The notes under the pieces were generated by a model. That model worked only from the letters and a program-made list of their open reading frames with translations, was not told where the DNA came from and searched no databases. Positions 32,395-43,847 of a stretch of DNA of 64,000 nucleotides are shown piece by piece. A program made the position numbers and the translations under genes. How positions within the stretch are numbered: the first letter of the stretch is position 1; each line of letters starts with the position of its first letter. Source of the stretch: Loripinus fragilis (lineage: Eukaryota; Mollusca; Bivalvia; Lucinida; Lucinidae); assembly GCA_964019695.1 (NCBI GenBank), contig OZ026524.1:20775509-20839508 (forward strand), in the 5' to 3' direction.

Positions 32395-32399
32395 ACCAA

Positions 32400-32753
32400 A
32401 AATACAGGTAATGCATGTCCTAGTGGGGCTTCTCATTAGAGCAGTCCCGCCGGGATCTGTAAATGTTCAAAATATCTGATGACATCATCCTAGTTATATC
32501 CTGGTCAACATGCCTTAAATGCTTTCAGCATTAGCTACTTGACTTCTAATATACTAAAACTACGTTAACGTATATCAACCGCCCGAGAAGACTGCATGGC
32601 AAAAATGAACCAATGCATCAGTCGATCAAATTCGATTAGTGGACGAGCTTAAAAGCGGGAGCTATTACAAGAAATGTAAATATTATGTTTAATTGTTCAA
32701 CATTTTGTATCATTCCTTTTTTGAATGTTATTACCTTCACACACACAAATACA

Positions 32754-32785
<32 letters not shown>

Positions 32786-33485
32786 CACACACACACAGCT
32801 GACTCTAGGTTTTACTAGTTCGACTATTTGACTGCCACTACACATTAGCTTGACTCGCGACACTGTAGCAACGTGCCAACACGTGTTGCCCCAGAGTTGC
32901 GTGGTCAACATCAAAAATTTTTTTGCAATGAAACATTTACTTACACGGCTAAAAAGATAACTTAATCCAAACGACACTGTTTAAAAGTTCTCTTATTGTC
33001 AAAATGTCCCCGCCAACACAAATTCCCAGACAATATGGATTAAAATACCCGTGCACGCACGAGGTATATCCACTTGATTGAGCACAGCTGTCGTAGATTG
33101 TTTATGAATGAGATAGCGAGTATCATTACCGTAAATACCCAGTTATGTAAACTGCAGTGCTGGCAATGACCTATTATCCCCAAAATACAGTATTATAAGT
33201 TTAATCCCAATTATTTTAATAGACTTCATGCTACGGAAATGGTTGAAGCGTTTCAGGGGATCATACGGTAAATCACGTCAAAAGTTCCTAAAGTGTCCAA
33301 ATTAAAACCTCAGATAATCTGGCGGTCGATTTCATGGCGTTCCCACACTGTATTGTATTTATTGTACTATATCGTATTGTATTGTATTATAATTATTGTA
33401 TTGTATTTCTAAAGCATCATGTACATGTTGCAGTATTCTAGAGTGCTGGGCATCTCGGCAATATATGCCGTCCTGCTATTATTAT
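32400..33485. repeat. Unassigned sequence with a CA/GCAC microsatellite
   Basis: The microsatellite at 32740-32798 is built of CACA, five CACG units and a CA run. Degenerate ATTGTATTGTATT repeats lie near 33352-33410. No coding region was seen. Confidence 0.5.
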
Positions 33486-33488
33486 AGG

Positions 33489-33629
33489 GATCACACATGT
33501 TTTTCTCATGCATTAACATCTGCCGGGTCCCGAGGAAGCTGTTTGAACACGAGACCGATGGGCCGAGTGTTCAAAGACCTCCCGAGGGAACTGGCAAGTG
33601 TTAATGCAATGAAACAAACACGTGTGATC
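33489..33629. repeat. Imperfect palindrome of about 140 bp
   Basis: The left arm starts GATCACACATGTTTTTCTC and the right arm ends CAAACACGTGTGATC. The arms pair over about 65 bases, including GCATTAACA, GGGTCCC and TTTGAACAC. It looks like a short fold-back MITE; no target duplication was found. Confidence 0.6.
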
Positions 33630-34435
33630 GTTATTCTTGCATATTTTACCCTTTTCAAAGCCAATTTGCAGTGAAAACGCTGCTAAAACATTAAAGTGAC
33701 CATTTTCTTACATTGGATTACGATTGTCTTAACGTCATCACGACGTTAATAACGTCATCACGACGTTATAGCCATACGCAACTTTTTCACGAATTTAAGC
33801 ATCGGCGAAATGATCAGTCTGGTCCGCAACACTCTCCGTATATAATGTCTTGCAAATAATGCGGGGCCCATTTTAAGTATGTTCAAGTTCATAACCAAGT
33901 TCAAGCAAAGATCTCCTGATTTGAGCATGGATTTTCGTTCAGTTGAAAATGGGTTTAAGCAGCCACACGAATCTATCTATGCAAGAATAAAGGTTATAAG
34001 TGGCATCACGCAATTGTCTCAGAAAAATAAGACAAATACACCGATAGCTTATAATGAAATATGAAGTGTTGTAGCACGAAACGCATTTTATTGGTGCTAC
34101 ATAATTCCATATTCTCCCAAAAAGGCAAACGTGATGCTGCTAAAATGTTTAGCGTGTAATTTGATATTTGATATTGTTTCACACCTCAGCTACCGTCTAT
34201 GTTAATATGTTGTTCCTTATATGTCATGTAAATGACCTAAGAGAATAAAAGATTTGTCTGTCTGTCTGTCTATAAAAAATGTCATCCAGATAGGAGTAGA
34301 TATAACGCCAGTGCTAGAGATATGATGTGTTAGAGTTTCACCAGTAGTCAACTGAATAAAGTAACTATTATTATCGTCTTTATTTAATGAGTTGCAGCAA
34401 AATGTATACTTAATCAATTAATAAAAAACAAACAT
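33630..34435. other. Unassigned sequence
   Basis: A direct repeat AACGTCATCACGACGTTA occurs twice at about 33731-33768, and a short GTCT microsatellite at about 34254-34272 follows AATAAAAGATTT, as at the end of some SINEs. Nothing else was recognised. Confidence 0.3.
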
Positions 34436-34439
34436 ACTA

Positions 34440-35040
34440 ACAAAAATGCATAGAAACTCACTACAGAAAACACAGGATACGACCAGACAAGAAATCAGAG
34501 ACAAAATGGACGGAACATTTCGATGAAGAAAACCTCAATCTACACGACCTCTTTAAAGGCAACAAAAGACATTAAACTCCAAAAAATCAACTTTAAACTT
34601 TAATGCAAATTATTTCAACAAACATTTTTTATTAAAATGTAATATCCGACATACGGCTTTATGTGGTTTTTGCTCTATGTAAATTGAAAACCTCAATCAC
34701 CTTTTTCTGGGAATGTCTTTATGTATAGCATTTTTGGAAAAAACTTATCAATATTCTTACATAAATATAATGTATTAATCAAATTCAACTGAAGACATGT
34801 TATGCTGGGATTTGCGGAAGGAGCAAATATAACAGAAACTTCATAATTTTACTTGGATAATATTTCATTTTTCAAACTAAATATCAGAAACAACCCCCAA
34901 TTTTAATACACTTTAAATCACACCTATGTCAACGAATCCAAATAGAAAAGCAGATTTATTTCATGAAAGACAGACTTGCCCAGTTCAATAACAAATGGGG
35001 TACTCTAAGAGGTTTGGTGGAGTATTAATAATAAAATAAT
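34440..35040 (+). pseudogene. LINE (L1/Tx1-like) C-terminal relic
   Basis: Across broken frames the plus strand reads KWTEHFDEENLNLHDLFKG, KCNIRH, then FWECLYV, YFIFQTKYQKQPP, then IQIEKQIYFMKDRLAQFN and NKWGTLR. This is the C-terminal domain downstream of the RT in L1/Tx1-type elements. The RT itself is absent. Confidence 0.55.
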
Positions 35041-35210
35041 ACTTTAAAATATTAGAAGGCGACAGTCTCTCTCTCACTATATTTCTCTCTCTCTCTCTCA
35101 CCATACTACACATCTGAGGTAGCATAGATACTCAAATAATTTCTATTGTGTTGTATGGTACAAAATGTGCCTTTTTGAAATGATTTCTTACTTTTTTAAT
35201 AAAAGTAAGT

Positions 35211-36087
35211 AATGGTGCAAAGATCAGGAATCGATACAATCAAGTACCACACCTGACCCAGGATACCAATGGGAAAGTGACAAACTCACAGAAGACACCA
35301 CAAACGAGAGCCAAGAGGTCAGCCCTTTCCCAGCAGGTGACCAAAAAGCACATATAAACAGACGCGTACAAAACATAGCAAACACAAGACAGAACAAAAA
35401 CATAAAAGATCCACAAAAGAAGTACCGCCTTGGAACGGTCAGTAAAATATTTTACTGGAGGGCTTAAACCGGTTTAACGGCGCCAACCTCACCCTTAATT
35501 CAGATGTGGATCAAGACACATAGATATTTGGTTTGCATGAAAGACCCCTAACTTATCAATGCATCATCTCCTAAAACATATAAATCAAGATATAACAAGG
35601 AGATAAAGCAAGGATAAGGACTCAACAGTAAATTAAACTGAATACCGGAGCAAAAGAAATCCAACAGGTAAACCCCGGTCGGCCCGACAAACAGCCAAAG
35701 CATCAGGCCCCTACCATCTCATCAATAGATAAGTCTTTAAGTCGGAACCATCATAGAGTCTGAAGTCCGACCCACCGGCGTGCAATTAAAGAGGAAAGCA
35801 AAGTTGCCAACCGTGATTGGGTTGACTACCAAGCATGCAGTCTGTTGCAATACATTAATGTTATAGCCAATCTTTTTATAATGGGAAATTATTTTAATGA
35901 ACTGCGCTGAAAAATTATTAGAGCCAACAATCTTCTTCAACTTATACACCAAGTCACCATAGAAATCAGGTTCCGAAAGTCCTTGGCGCAAGAGAGATTT
36001 AAGTCCAACTTGGAATTTAGAAATCAAATCATAGTATCGTCTATAAAATTTTGAAAATGTTTTGCGAAGTTTATGATACTTTGCGTA
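35211..36087 (-). mobile_element. Family A retroelement, best-preserved copy
   Basis: On the minus strand a clean frame encodes the RT C-terminus from about 36080 to the stop at 35737: KYHKLRKTFSKFYRRYYDL, GLSEPDFYGDLVYKLKKIV, YNINVLQQTACLVVNP, then NCTPVGRTSDSMM. A ~520 bp 3' untranslated region follows and ends GATTCCTGATCTTTGCACC. The 5' side is truncated within the RT. The end near 35211 is adjacent to AAGTAAGTAAT, the TTAC-type tail. Confidence 0.75.
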
Positions 36088-36089
36088 CT

Positions 36090-36860
36090 TGCTATTTATT
36101 TGTTTTTTTTCCCTATTTTTGTTCTTAGCAATTTAAAAAAATATTTCTGAAACTGGTTTGTAAAAGATACAAAGCATTAGGAAAGCGACAGCATAAATTG
36201 CGTAAAGAAAACATATGCTATCACATTGACACGTATATATTGCTGTACGCCATATATTTGTATATTAGTTTGATATTTGTACGCTCATCTATGTTAATAG
36301 TGTGTATGTTTCAGAAAAAAATATTAAATTATAAAAAAGCCCTCTTAATTCACGTTTACTTTGAGCTTTTAAAGCCCAGTTTGAATTAAATATCTCACTC
36401 CATTCGTTGATCAATATTTTTAGTCGACGATCACGACTTTTCAGCGGAGAAATGAATGCCCCTTTGGAGCTACTCAATGCTGAAAAATGAATATACCAAA
36501 GTAAAATCACATCAATCATCATCATATATAGATCTATAATTAGTTTTTTAGTGCCCAATGTAAAACATTTTTCTTAAAACAACGGCATGAAGCAAATGAA
36601 CTGAAAACCTGTCACACTGCATTCAATTTTCTTCTTGGGGATTCGCATCAAACAATTTTGAACTTTAAGATTGAGTCAACTGAGATTAGATGCAAAATAT
36701 CCTTGTTAAGTAAAACCATTGAGCCAAACTCACTTGTTGACATTCTCTCAATAGAAAAAATGAGGCACTACTAAGCAAAAGCAATTGCATGTGCCCAGGC
36801 TCCACCTGTTAAGTCCTTAAAAAATGAAGAACAGTATCCAGTTCCAACCCTCTAACCTGT
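36090..36860. other. Unassigned sequence
   Basis: No supported coding segment or repeat was recognised between the truncated family A copy and the minisatellite. Confidence 0.35.
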
Positions 36861-36865
36861 TGGTG

Positions 36866-37168
36866 AGGTAGGTTCCAACACTGCTTAAACAGCCTGCCCC
36901 CTGTGCCTGGAAGGTAGGTTCCAACACCTCTTTAACAGCCTGCATGCCTGCCCCACAGTGCCTGGAGGTAGGTTCTGACACCGCTTAAACAGACTGCACC
37001 CCTGCTCTACAGTGCCCAGGAGGTAGGTTCCGACTCCGCTAAAACAGCCTGCAACCCTGCCCCACAGTGCCCCGGAGGTAGTTTATTACACCGCTTAAAC
37101 AGCCTGCACCCCAGCTGAAAAGTGTTCGTGAGGTAGGTTTGGACACTGCTTAATCAGACCTCTCTCTG
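36866..37168 (+). repeat. Minisatellite, ~55 bp unit, about 5.5 copies
   Basis: Each unit starts GGTAGGTTCCAACAC or a close variant, continues with GCTTAAACAGCCTGCA and ends CCCCACAGTGCC.GGA. Units begin near 36866, 36912, 36967, 37021, 37076 and 37132. The copies differ by substitutions and short indels. Confidence 0.8.
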
Positions 37169-37930
37169 GTGAGGCTTGGTCTGGGAGCCTATCAATCTCA
37201 AGACACAAATTTAATCAAGCCAGTTAGGAGAGATAGATTGACAAAGACTTCAAGCCAATTATTCGATCAGAAGGCAGCAGGTTCAGGTTCTGAAACCTGA
37301 TCCCTAGGCATGGTAACAAAGGTCCATGGACCTGTTAGATATGGTTGGACTGAACACGATGAACTGGTCCACATATTGGAATTGAAGCAGATGTTAAACA
37401 CATGTCATGAGATGATGAGTCAGCTGACATGAAATATCACGCAACGATGGCCAAAGCTGAGGGAGTGCCATTGACACAAAAAAGAAAAAAGAAACAATAA
37501 AGCATTGTGTCGGGTAATGTTTTCGCTGTTTTCTTGGTTTAAATAAATAAATATCAATTGATTTACACGTAACAGGTCTGGCAACGCACTTGAACTTTTT
37601 TGATTGGCTGTTCTTCAATGCGTTTCATTGCGAATTGTACGCTGAACTGCGTTTCTATACTTGAGGTATTGATTGGTTAACAGGTAACTGCGTTGCACTG
37701 CAGTTAAACGCGTATCGATAGTGAGCTTTGATTGGCGTTTCGAAATTCGCGGTTGGAAAACTAATGTGTATTACGTGCGTTTTCAATGAATTTTCAACGC
37801 GAATCAAAAGAAGGAGTACAGGTACTTTTATCACAAAAGAGACTTTGATCACAAAATAACATTGTCTTATTTATATACACTTCTCTCAATAGGAGGACAG
37901 ATGGATTTGACAACTAAATTATGTGTCTAT
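37169..37930. repeat. Unassigned sequence with a dispersed TTTCAACGCGAA element
   Basis: From about 37540 to 37805, blocks such as TTTTGATTGGCTGTTC, GATTGGTTAACAGG and TTTTCAACGCGAATCAA resemble 50100-50245 and, more weakly, 40020-40120. It is probably a short non-autonomous element present in several diverged copies. Confidence 0.4.
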
Positions 37931-37936
37931 ACTTAC

Positions 37937-37988
37937 CAATACATGTTTTACCTCCATCGAATTTAACAGATTTCTTCCTGACTGTCCT
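37937..37988 (-). CDS. Candidate exon of host gene Y (first of three)
   Basis: The 52-base minus-strand exon has a long pyrimidine tract and acceptor (CTCTCTCTTTTAATTGTAG) and a strong donor TTG|GTAAGTATAG. In phase 0 it reads RTVRKKSVKFDGGKTCI plus one base. The following exon (17361-17461) needs exactly one base. The peptide end resembles that of the exon at 16495-16534, implying exon duplication. An acceptor two bases further in would instead allow joining to the candidate at 40390-40431. No family was recognised. Confidence 0.5.
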
Positions 37989-38544
37989 CTACAATTAAAA
38001 GAGAGAGCAAGAAATAACGCAATGCTAAGCCTTTCAGTTTGTTTTAGTTATAAAACATGCGCTAGTAAGAATAATTGAAACATCAGAAGTATATTAAGGT
38101 ATAGTTCATCCAACTAAGAGTAATAGATATTTTTTATGAAAATGTATATTACACCATTTGCAATATTATTTACGGTAGAGACAATAGCCAACTACTAAAT
38201 GCATTTTGGAGTAGTTTGATTCGATTTCCTTTGTAAAAATCACCATGATTCGGTGTGTAACTGCAGGTCGTATTCATTTCGAAATTATGCAACACAGACC
38301 TGTAGCTGAATAGCATATATAAAACAAAAGGGTAGTAGACTGATATAAGCCCTTTATTAAAGAAAAAGTGTACTATATTGAATGGAAAGAAAGTTGTAAG
38401 TAATAAATTATTGCATCGCCTATCTTATTAGCAATTATGAATTTGCAATACAATTAAAAATCGAATGTACACGAACAAAGCCTATTTCTGTTTGTTTGTT
38501 TTAAATTTTTTATCATACATTCTGAAATTTTTAAAACAAATTTT

Positions 38545-39520
38545 AATTCGTTTTGCTAGAGCATCTAGCCATGTTGCTGACTTCAACACTCGCAATAAAT
38601 TGTTAACTCAGAAACTTCTTAAACAAGGCTATCGGTATCATAAACTTTGCGAAACCTTTTCTTCATTTTATAGATGATACTATGATTTGATATCTAATTT
38701 CAAAATTTGACTTAAACCTCTCTTGTGCCAAGGACTTTCGGAACCTGAATTCTGTGGTGACTTGGTGTATAAATTGAAGAAGATTGTTGGCTCTAATAAT
38801 TTTTCAGCCCAGTTCATTAAAATAATTTTCCATTATAAAAAGATAGGCTATAACATTAATTTATTGCAGCAGACTGCATGCTAGATGGTCAACCCAATCA
38901 CAGTTGGCAACTTTGCTTTCCTCATTAATTGCACGCCGGTAGGTCGGACTTCAGACTCCATGATGGTTTTGACTTAAAGACTTATCTATTGATGAGATGG
39001 TTGGGGACTGATGCTTTGGCTGTTGTCAGGCCCACTAGGGTTTACCTGTTGGATTTCTTTTGCTCCGGTATTCTGTTTTATTGACTGTTGAGTGCTTATC
39101 TTTGCTTTATATTCTTGTAATATCTTGGTTTATATGTTCTATAAGATGATGCACTGATAAGTTAGGGGTCTTTCATGCAAACAAAATATCTATGTGTCTT
39201 GATCCACATCTGAACTAAGCGTGAGGTTGGTGCACCGTTAAACCGGTTAAAGCCCTCAAGTAAAATATTTTTACTGACCGTTCAAAGGCGGTGCTTCTTT
39301 TGTGCATCATTTATGTTATTGCTGCCTTGTTTTGTTATGCTTTCATGCACGTACGTCTGTTTTATGGTGCCTTGTGGTCACCTGCTAGGAAAGGGCTGAC
39401 CTCTTGGCTCTCGTTTGTGATGTCTAATGTGACGTTGTCACTTTCCCATTGGTATTCTGGTTCAAGTGTGGTGCTTAATTGTATCGATTCCTGGTCTTTG
39501 TCCTCTTTCTTACTTTAAGA
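38545..39520 (+). mobile_element. Family A retroelement, plus-strand copy
   Basis: The coding part begins IRFARASSHVADFNTRNKLL and continues YRYHKLCETFSSFYR, then, after stops, GLSEPEFYGDLVYKLKKIV and NCTPVGRTSDSMM. The 3' untranslated region ends TCGATTCCTGGTCTTTGTCC. It is oppositely oriented to the copy at 35211-36087, about 2.5 kb away, so the two form a large inverted pair. Several stop codons are present. Confidence 0.75.
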
Positions 39521-39524
39521 AATA

Positions 39525-40385
39525 AATTAAATTCATCATGACAAATATTAGCAAAATATGAAAACCAATTAACCCAGACATAAGACGTCTCATATTTTAG
39601 CCGTTGATAGTTTGCGCTGGCACATCAAAATCGTTTACTTTTAAAATTTAAAATCCAAATGGAGCTTAGACTTAAAGGACCTTCAAACCGCGTTTGCATT
39701 GACCCCAGCGACAGTCGCGGATTATCGCTGATACCATTCCGACAGTCGGCCGATTTTGTCTACGATTTTAGCTATTTTTAGAGTCCGCCAACTGCAAAAA
39801 TATAGATAGAAAGTCTTATTTCCATGTCGGAAAGGCTATAAAGCCCATGAGGATACAAACAATTTTATATAATCAGATGACATCATGACAAAGACAGTGA
39901 AGACAGTATTAGTCGTATCTAAACAACTGCATTTTGCAGCCCAATGCAATACTATGGATACATTGTATATATAACTTTAAAATATGTTGCTATGCCATAA
40001 TGATTACAACTGCCATAACATTTATTGAGATCCGTTAAACTGATTGGTTAAGAACGTTTATCTGATCGTATTGACCTGCATTTCGTTTTTCAATGAACTT
40101 CAGTTCGTATTCATGAGGGGTGGGGGCATTCACGACTGAACTTCTTTTGTTATACTGTGCAATGCTTCTATGATCTATGTCTGCGTTTCAAAAGTAAATA
40201 ATGTGCGAATCCAATCAAGTGTCTCTCCGGTGTGAAAATCATTAATTGTTGACAGTTTACGTTTAAGAACATTCAATTGGGTAAATTTAAAATGTAACTT
40301 GCATTTTAATAGCACATACGCGATAGAAGGTGTCTATCAAAATAAAATAAAAAAATATCCGTTTAAACCAAATTTGAAGCCTAAC
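39525..40385. other. Unassigned sequence
   Basis: The only repeat noted is a weak relative, near 40030-40120, of the GATTGGTTA..TTTTCAATG block seen at 37.7 and 50.2 kb. No genes were recognised. Confidence 0.3.
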
Positions 40386-40389
40386 TTAC

Positions 40390-40431
40390 CAGTTTGTATC
40401 CCATTGTGTAGACCTCTTAACTCTCGTGCAA
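40390..40431 (-). CDS. Weak candidate exon upstream of gene Y exons
   Basis: The 42-base segment is bounded by TACAAATACAG and a strong donor ACTG|GTAAGTTAGG. Two frames are open: ARELRGLHNGIQT (two bases in, one out) or CTRVKRSTQWDTN (one in, two out). The second joins the next exon only if that exon's acceptor lies two bases further in. It is short and unsupported by homology. Confidence 0.25.
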
Positions 40432-40684
40432 CTGTATTTGTACAAATCTGGAGATCTTACCAGCTTATATAAGCCAGGGTACTACAACAGCTGTAAACTT
40501 ATCAAGCGATAATAATATAATAATGAGAGTTACCCGATATTATTTGACATGTCATTGTATAGTGTAAATTTCATAATTGATTTGAATTATGCACAGGTAT
40601 CATGGTAAAAGTACAAACTTGCTGCAAAATGCAGCAAAAATTGATGCATAGTAAAAAAGAACGCATTTACTCGCTTTGTATAAA

Positions 40685-40745
40685 AGTAAGAAAGAAGGCA
40701 AAAATCAGGAATCGATACAACCATCACCACACCTGACCAAATTAC
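40685..40745 (-). repeat. Family A 3' tail fragment
   Basis: AAATCAGGAATCGATACAAC followed by ACCACACCTGACC is the reverse complement of the family A terminus. It is preceded by GTAAGAAAGAAGGC, the tail side. It is about 55 bp long. Confidence 0.65.
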
Positions 40746-42040
40746 AACTTCTTTTTCTTTCACGTTGTTACGGCCACCGTTTTAGCATTTAGTTTTCAAC
40801 TTTTTTTTGTATTATCTGTTGGTTGTCAGCATAAACATTGTCAATTATTGAAAAGCCGGTAAGCAGAATTCTTATCAATTATTGGGTTTTAAAAATTCAT
40901 ACTGGTCACCTGTATTTTCAAGAATTGATTATTGCAGACTGGGAACTAACAGATATTTGCAAAATGGTACATACATGTATATATTTATGTACAAAAATAC
41001 CTGTGTGATATCTCCAATATAGTTAAAAAAGACAACAGAGGAGACATGGAAACAAAATGTCACATTAGAGCCAACAGTTCTGTAGATGATCAGCTGACAT
41101 GTTGCCCAAATTTATACTTTGTGAGTAAAGTTAAATCAAGGAAATATGTATTCGTAGGGAAGACACATGTAATTTACAATGACATTGTACAGGAAATTAA
41201 ATTTAAACATTCGGTGAAAAGTGTCCATCATATAGAAATGTTTCTGTTGCGAAAGAATCCCTTTTGGTAGCCTGGTTAGCACCCTTGGATTTGTTTTTGG
41301 CCGAGATGTCCAATTACCGCTAGAAAGTGCACGCTCGCTGTTGAGCTATACCCCAGCTAAGTTATCTTGGAAACCATCATGTCATTTCGCATTAAATAAA
41401 CTAAACGATACTTGTTAACATGTACGAAAGCAAATACACATTATAATTGTTTGCTAAAAAAAAGTGCGCTGTCTGCACTAATTATTATGCAATTAATTTA
41501 TTCAGAATCCGTTTTCGTATTTGCATAATGAGCCCCAAATTTAACTTTCTTTCATCATCGCATCAACGATGGTGATATACGTTAGTACGCTTCCCTGGAT
41601 ATTTTTAAATTGATTGGAAACCACATATTGACAATTTAGCCAAATTCTAAGTAAAAAAAGGACCATAACTCCGTCAAAAAATTGCGGATAACCCCCTTTT
41701 CAAACTTGGCCTGTATTTAATGATGCTTGACCCTTCTGTAAAGTTCTAATGAAATTGATGCATCCCTTCAAGAGTTATCAATCAGAAACCAAAAGTGTGA
41801 TGCCACAGACGACGTCGACATTTTAAGGATGGCCTTAATACATGTATTGGCTCAACACAGGAAACCAGGAAATTTCCTGGCATGACTCAAGCACTGTTGA
41901 CTGGGACGCAAACAAAATTAATCTTGATTTCTCAAAGTGGCCAGGTACTGATCTGGTAGGTCCAAACTGATTACAAAGGTTTAATTGCAGACGACATAAG
42001 TTAATTTCTATTAACTTAGTTTTACCCAAACTACTAATAA
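40746..42040. other. Unassigned sequence between genes Y and X
   Basis: Nothing with clear coding potential was seen. The gene X polyadenylation signals lie at its right edge, so this is the likely intergenic space. Confidence 0.35.
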
Positions 42041-42049
42041 CTCAAAGAT

Positions 42050-42080
42050 TTTCTTTTTATTTAACAAGATTTATTGACTC
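42050..42080 (-). terminator. Polyadenylation signals of gene X
   Basis: Two AATAAA hexamers on the minus strand (42070-42075 and 42056-42061) lie 39-58 bases after the TGA of the terminal exon, at the expected distance for a 3' end near 42040. Confidence 0.5.
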
Positions 42081-42113
42081 AATTGGAAACTTTTAAGTTC
42101 AGATTTTAAACTA

Positions 42114-42229
42114 TCACATCCAGTCTCTGTCTTGTAAGTTCTTGTAATATTCAATGTTGTCTACTAAATGAAATCTTGGAAAGATCTCGTTTTCTACAAC
42201 AGGACCAATCATGTCCACTGGCTCTACCC
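42114..42229 (-). CDS. Candidate terminal exon of host gene X
   Basis: The acceptor is TTTTCTATTAACAG. Two bases are followed by an open frame of 37 codons (VEPVDMIGPVVENEIF, then RFHLVDNIEYYKNL, then QDRDWM) and TGA at 42114-42116. The acidic and aromatic composition is natural and unlike the surrounding AT-rich noise, and polyadenylation signals follow. It needs one base from the preceding exon, which the candidate at 46282-46384 supplies, making a GGG codon. The family is not recognised. Confidence 0.6.
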
Positions 42230-42285
42230 CTGTTAATAGAAAACATATATTTGATCACTGTATGGTCTAAAATAAAAATGCTAAG

Positions 42286-42681
42286 CAGAGATGTGGAAAT
42301 AGTGAAAATCTATACATGTCCATGGACAAGTAAATGAGCATAATGAATGCACTTGTCCTCAGAATTTTTTACTTGTCCAAAGGAGTATTTTTGCTGAAAC
42401 GATGTGTAAATAGTTTCTAAAACAGTATAAACCAAATAAAGACTCTACTGTAAACAGTGAGGAGCCAAATCAGCTGGCTTCTACAGAAACCACCTGATCA
42501 GAATCCACATGGTTTTCATACTACATGTGAATTTGTAGTAATTTATCAAAATATTAAAGAATTGTTTTAACTTTCTTTGCACTTGTCCTAGGACAAGTGA
42601 AAATAAATGTCAAAGTTTTACATGTCCTAAATGAAATGGGACAAGGTCGTACAAGTCGGGCCTTGTATTTCCACACCCCTG
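42286..42681. mobile_element. hAT-like MITE with CAG..CTG termini
   Basis: The termini are CAGAGATGTGGAAATA at the left and TATTTCCACACCCCTG at the right, matching at 14 of 16 bases. The interior is built of ACTTGTCC/GGACAAGT units and contains a perfect 20-base palindrome, CACTTGTCCTAGGACAAGTG (42580-42599). The presumed 8 bp target duplication is not recognisable, so the superfamily is tentative. Confidence 0.55.
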
Positions 42682-42954
42682 CCAAGGGAATTACCATAAA
42701 CTGCTAGTTTGGTAAATAGTGAAGACCCAGATAAATGCTGCACTATGCAGCATTTAATCAGGGTCTGCACTGTTTGCTTAGACAAAATTAATCTTCAGAG
42801 AACGAAATACAGTTTTGGGGAATGGGGGATTTTAGCATGTAGCCATCTGACCAAGGCCTGCGCTGTTCATCATGTATCTACTGAATTCACTGCATTAATC
42901 AACATTAAAATCATACAATTGAGCTGGTTGGAACACAGAAGTGAATATGGCATT

Positions 42955-43024
42955 TTATTTTTTCAGCTGGATGAATGTTGTATATTTTTTGCACCATGAT
43001 TCTTGAACTGAACGCTCTGTGGCT
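42955..43024 (-). CDS. Candidate alternative terminal exon of gene X
   Basis: After a good acceptor (TTATGTCTTTTTAG) one base is followed by ATERSVQESWCKKYTTF and a few more codons, then TAA at 42955-42957. An AATAAA overlaps the stop. The single leading base fits the two left over from the exon at 45181-45305. It may be an alternative last exon, or a fortuitous open stretch. Confidence 0.35.
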
Positions 43025-43499
43025 CTAAAAAGACATAAGAAATTAGAAATCACTAAAAATAAGTGGAATGACAAACAGTATAGATCCTGATCAAGAGTAG
43101 TCTGATCTGTATCAACAATGTTTGCCTACACCTACATTGTAACTGTAGGATAGCTATATCCCTTAAAGTACCCACAAAAATGCATCTGAAAATGCTGTCT
43201 GCTCAAGACATCTGCTGCATACATTGCTAACATTATTAACTAAGTATAAAGGCAAATAGTGTAGACCCACTGACTGCTTGTCAAAGAGCCTTTAAAACAT
43301 TGTTTATGCACCCAAAACTGATGTTTGACGGAACAAACTGACAATAATTGTTTTTTGTTTTGTTTTTAGGCGGGGGTATGGGGGTATATATTTTATGTCT
43401 AGTACTCTACTTTTCTATACTAAGCGAACTACTAATAATTTGAAATAAAAAATCCCTCTAATGCTGCAGACTTTAAATTTATAAGATTCAACTGTTGTA

Positions 43500-43600
43500 A
43501 AAATCATTTTCTTTTTTTCAAACAAAACATATGTTGTGGGTACCCAAAATGCATGTCTCATTGAGACTGTCAACAATAAAGTTAAAACTGATAGAAAAGA
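43500..43600. repeat. Small hairpin repeat, diverged copy
   Basis: AACAAAACATATGTTGTGGG and GTCTCATTGAGAC followed by AGTTAAAACTGATAGA match copies at about 46040, 46630 and 46725. Here the hairpin is reduced to a six-base stem. Confidence 0.5.
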
Positions 43601-43847
43601 AAATATTCACAATTTAGGCTCATTTTTTTGGTTATCTGGACCTTTGATGGAGCTAGAATATTTTATTTCCATATTAATCACCTTTCAGGGGCACCTATCG
43701 CGAAAAGTGCAGCATTTCATCTTGATAAGGCAAAATCAATCTTCAGGGAAAGAAATGAAACATTGTTTAGGAACCCCTTAATATATATGCAATGGCCTAT
43801 CCTGACTTAACTGTATCAAACTGTATGGAAAATTTCATTGGTCTTAA

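Noticed and set aside
36850..37170. CRISPR array
   Set aside because: Units are contiguous and repeated over their full length with no unique spacers, in a eukaryotic context. It is a minisatellite.
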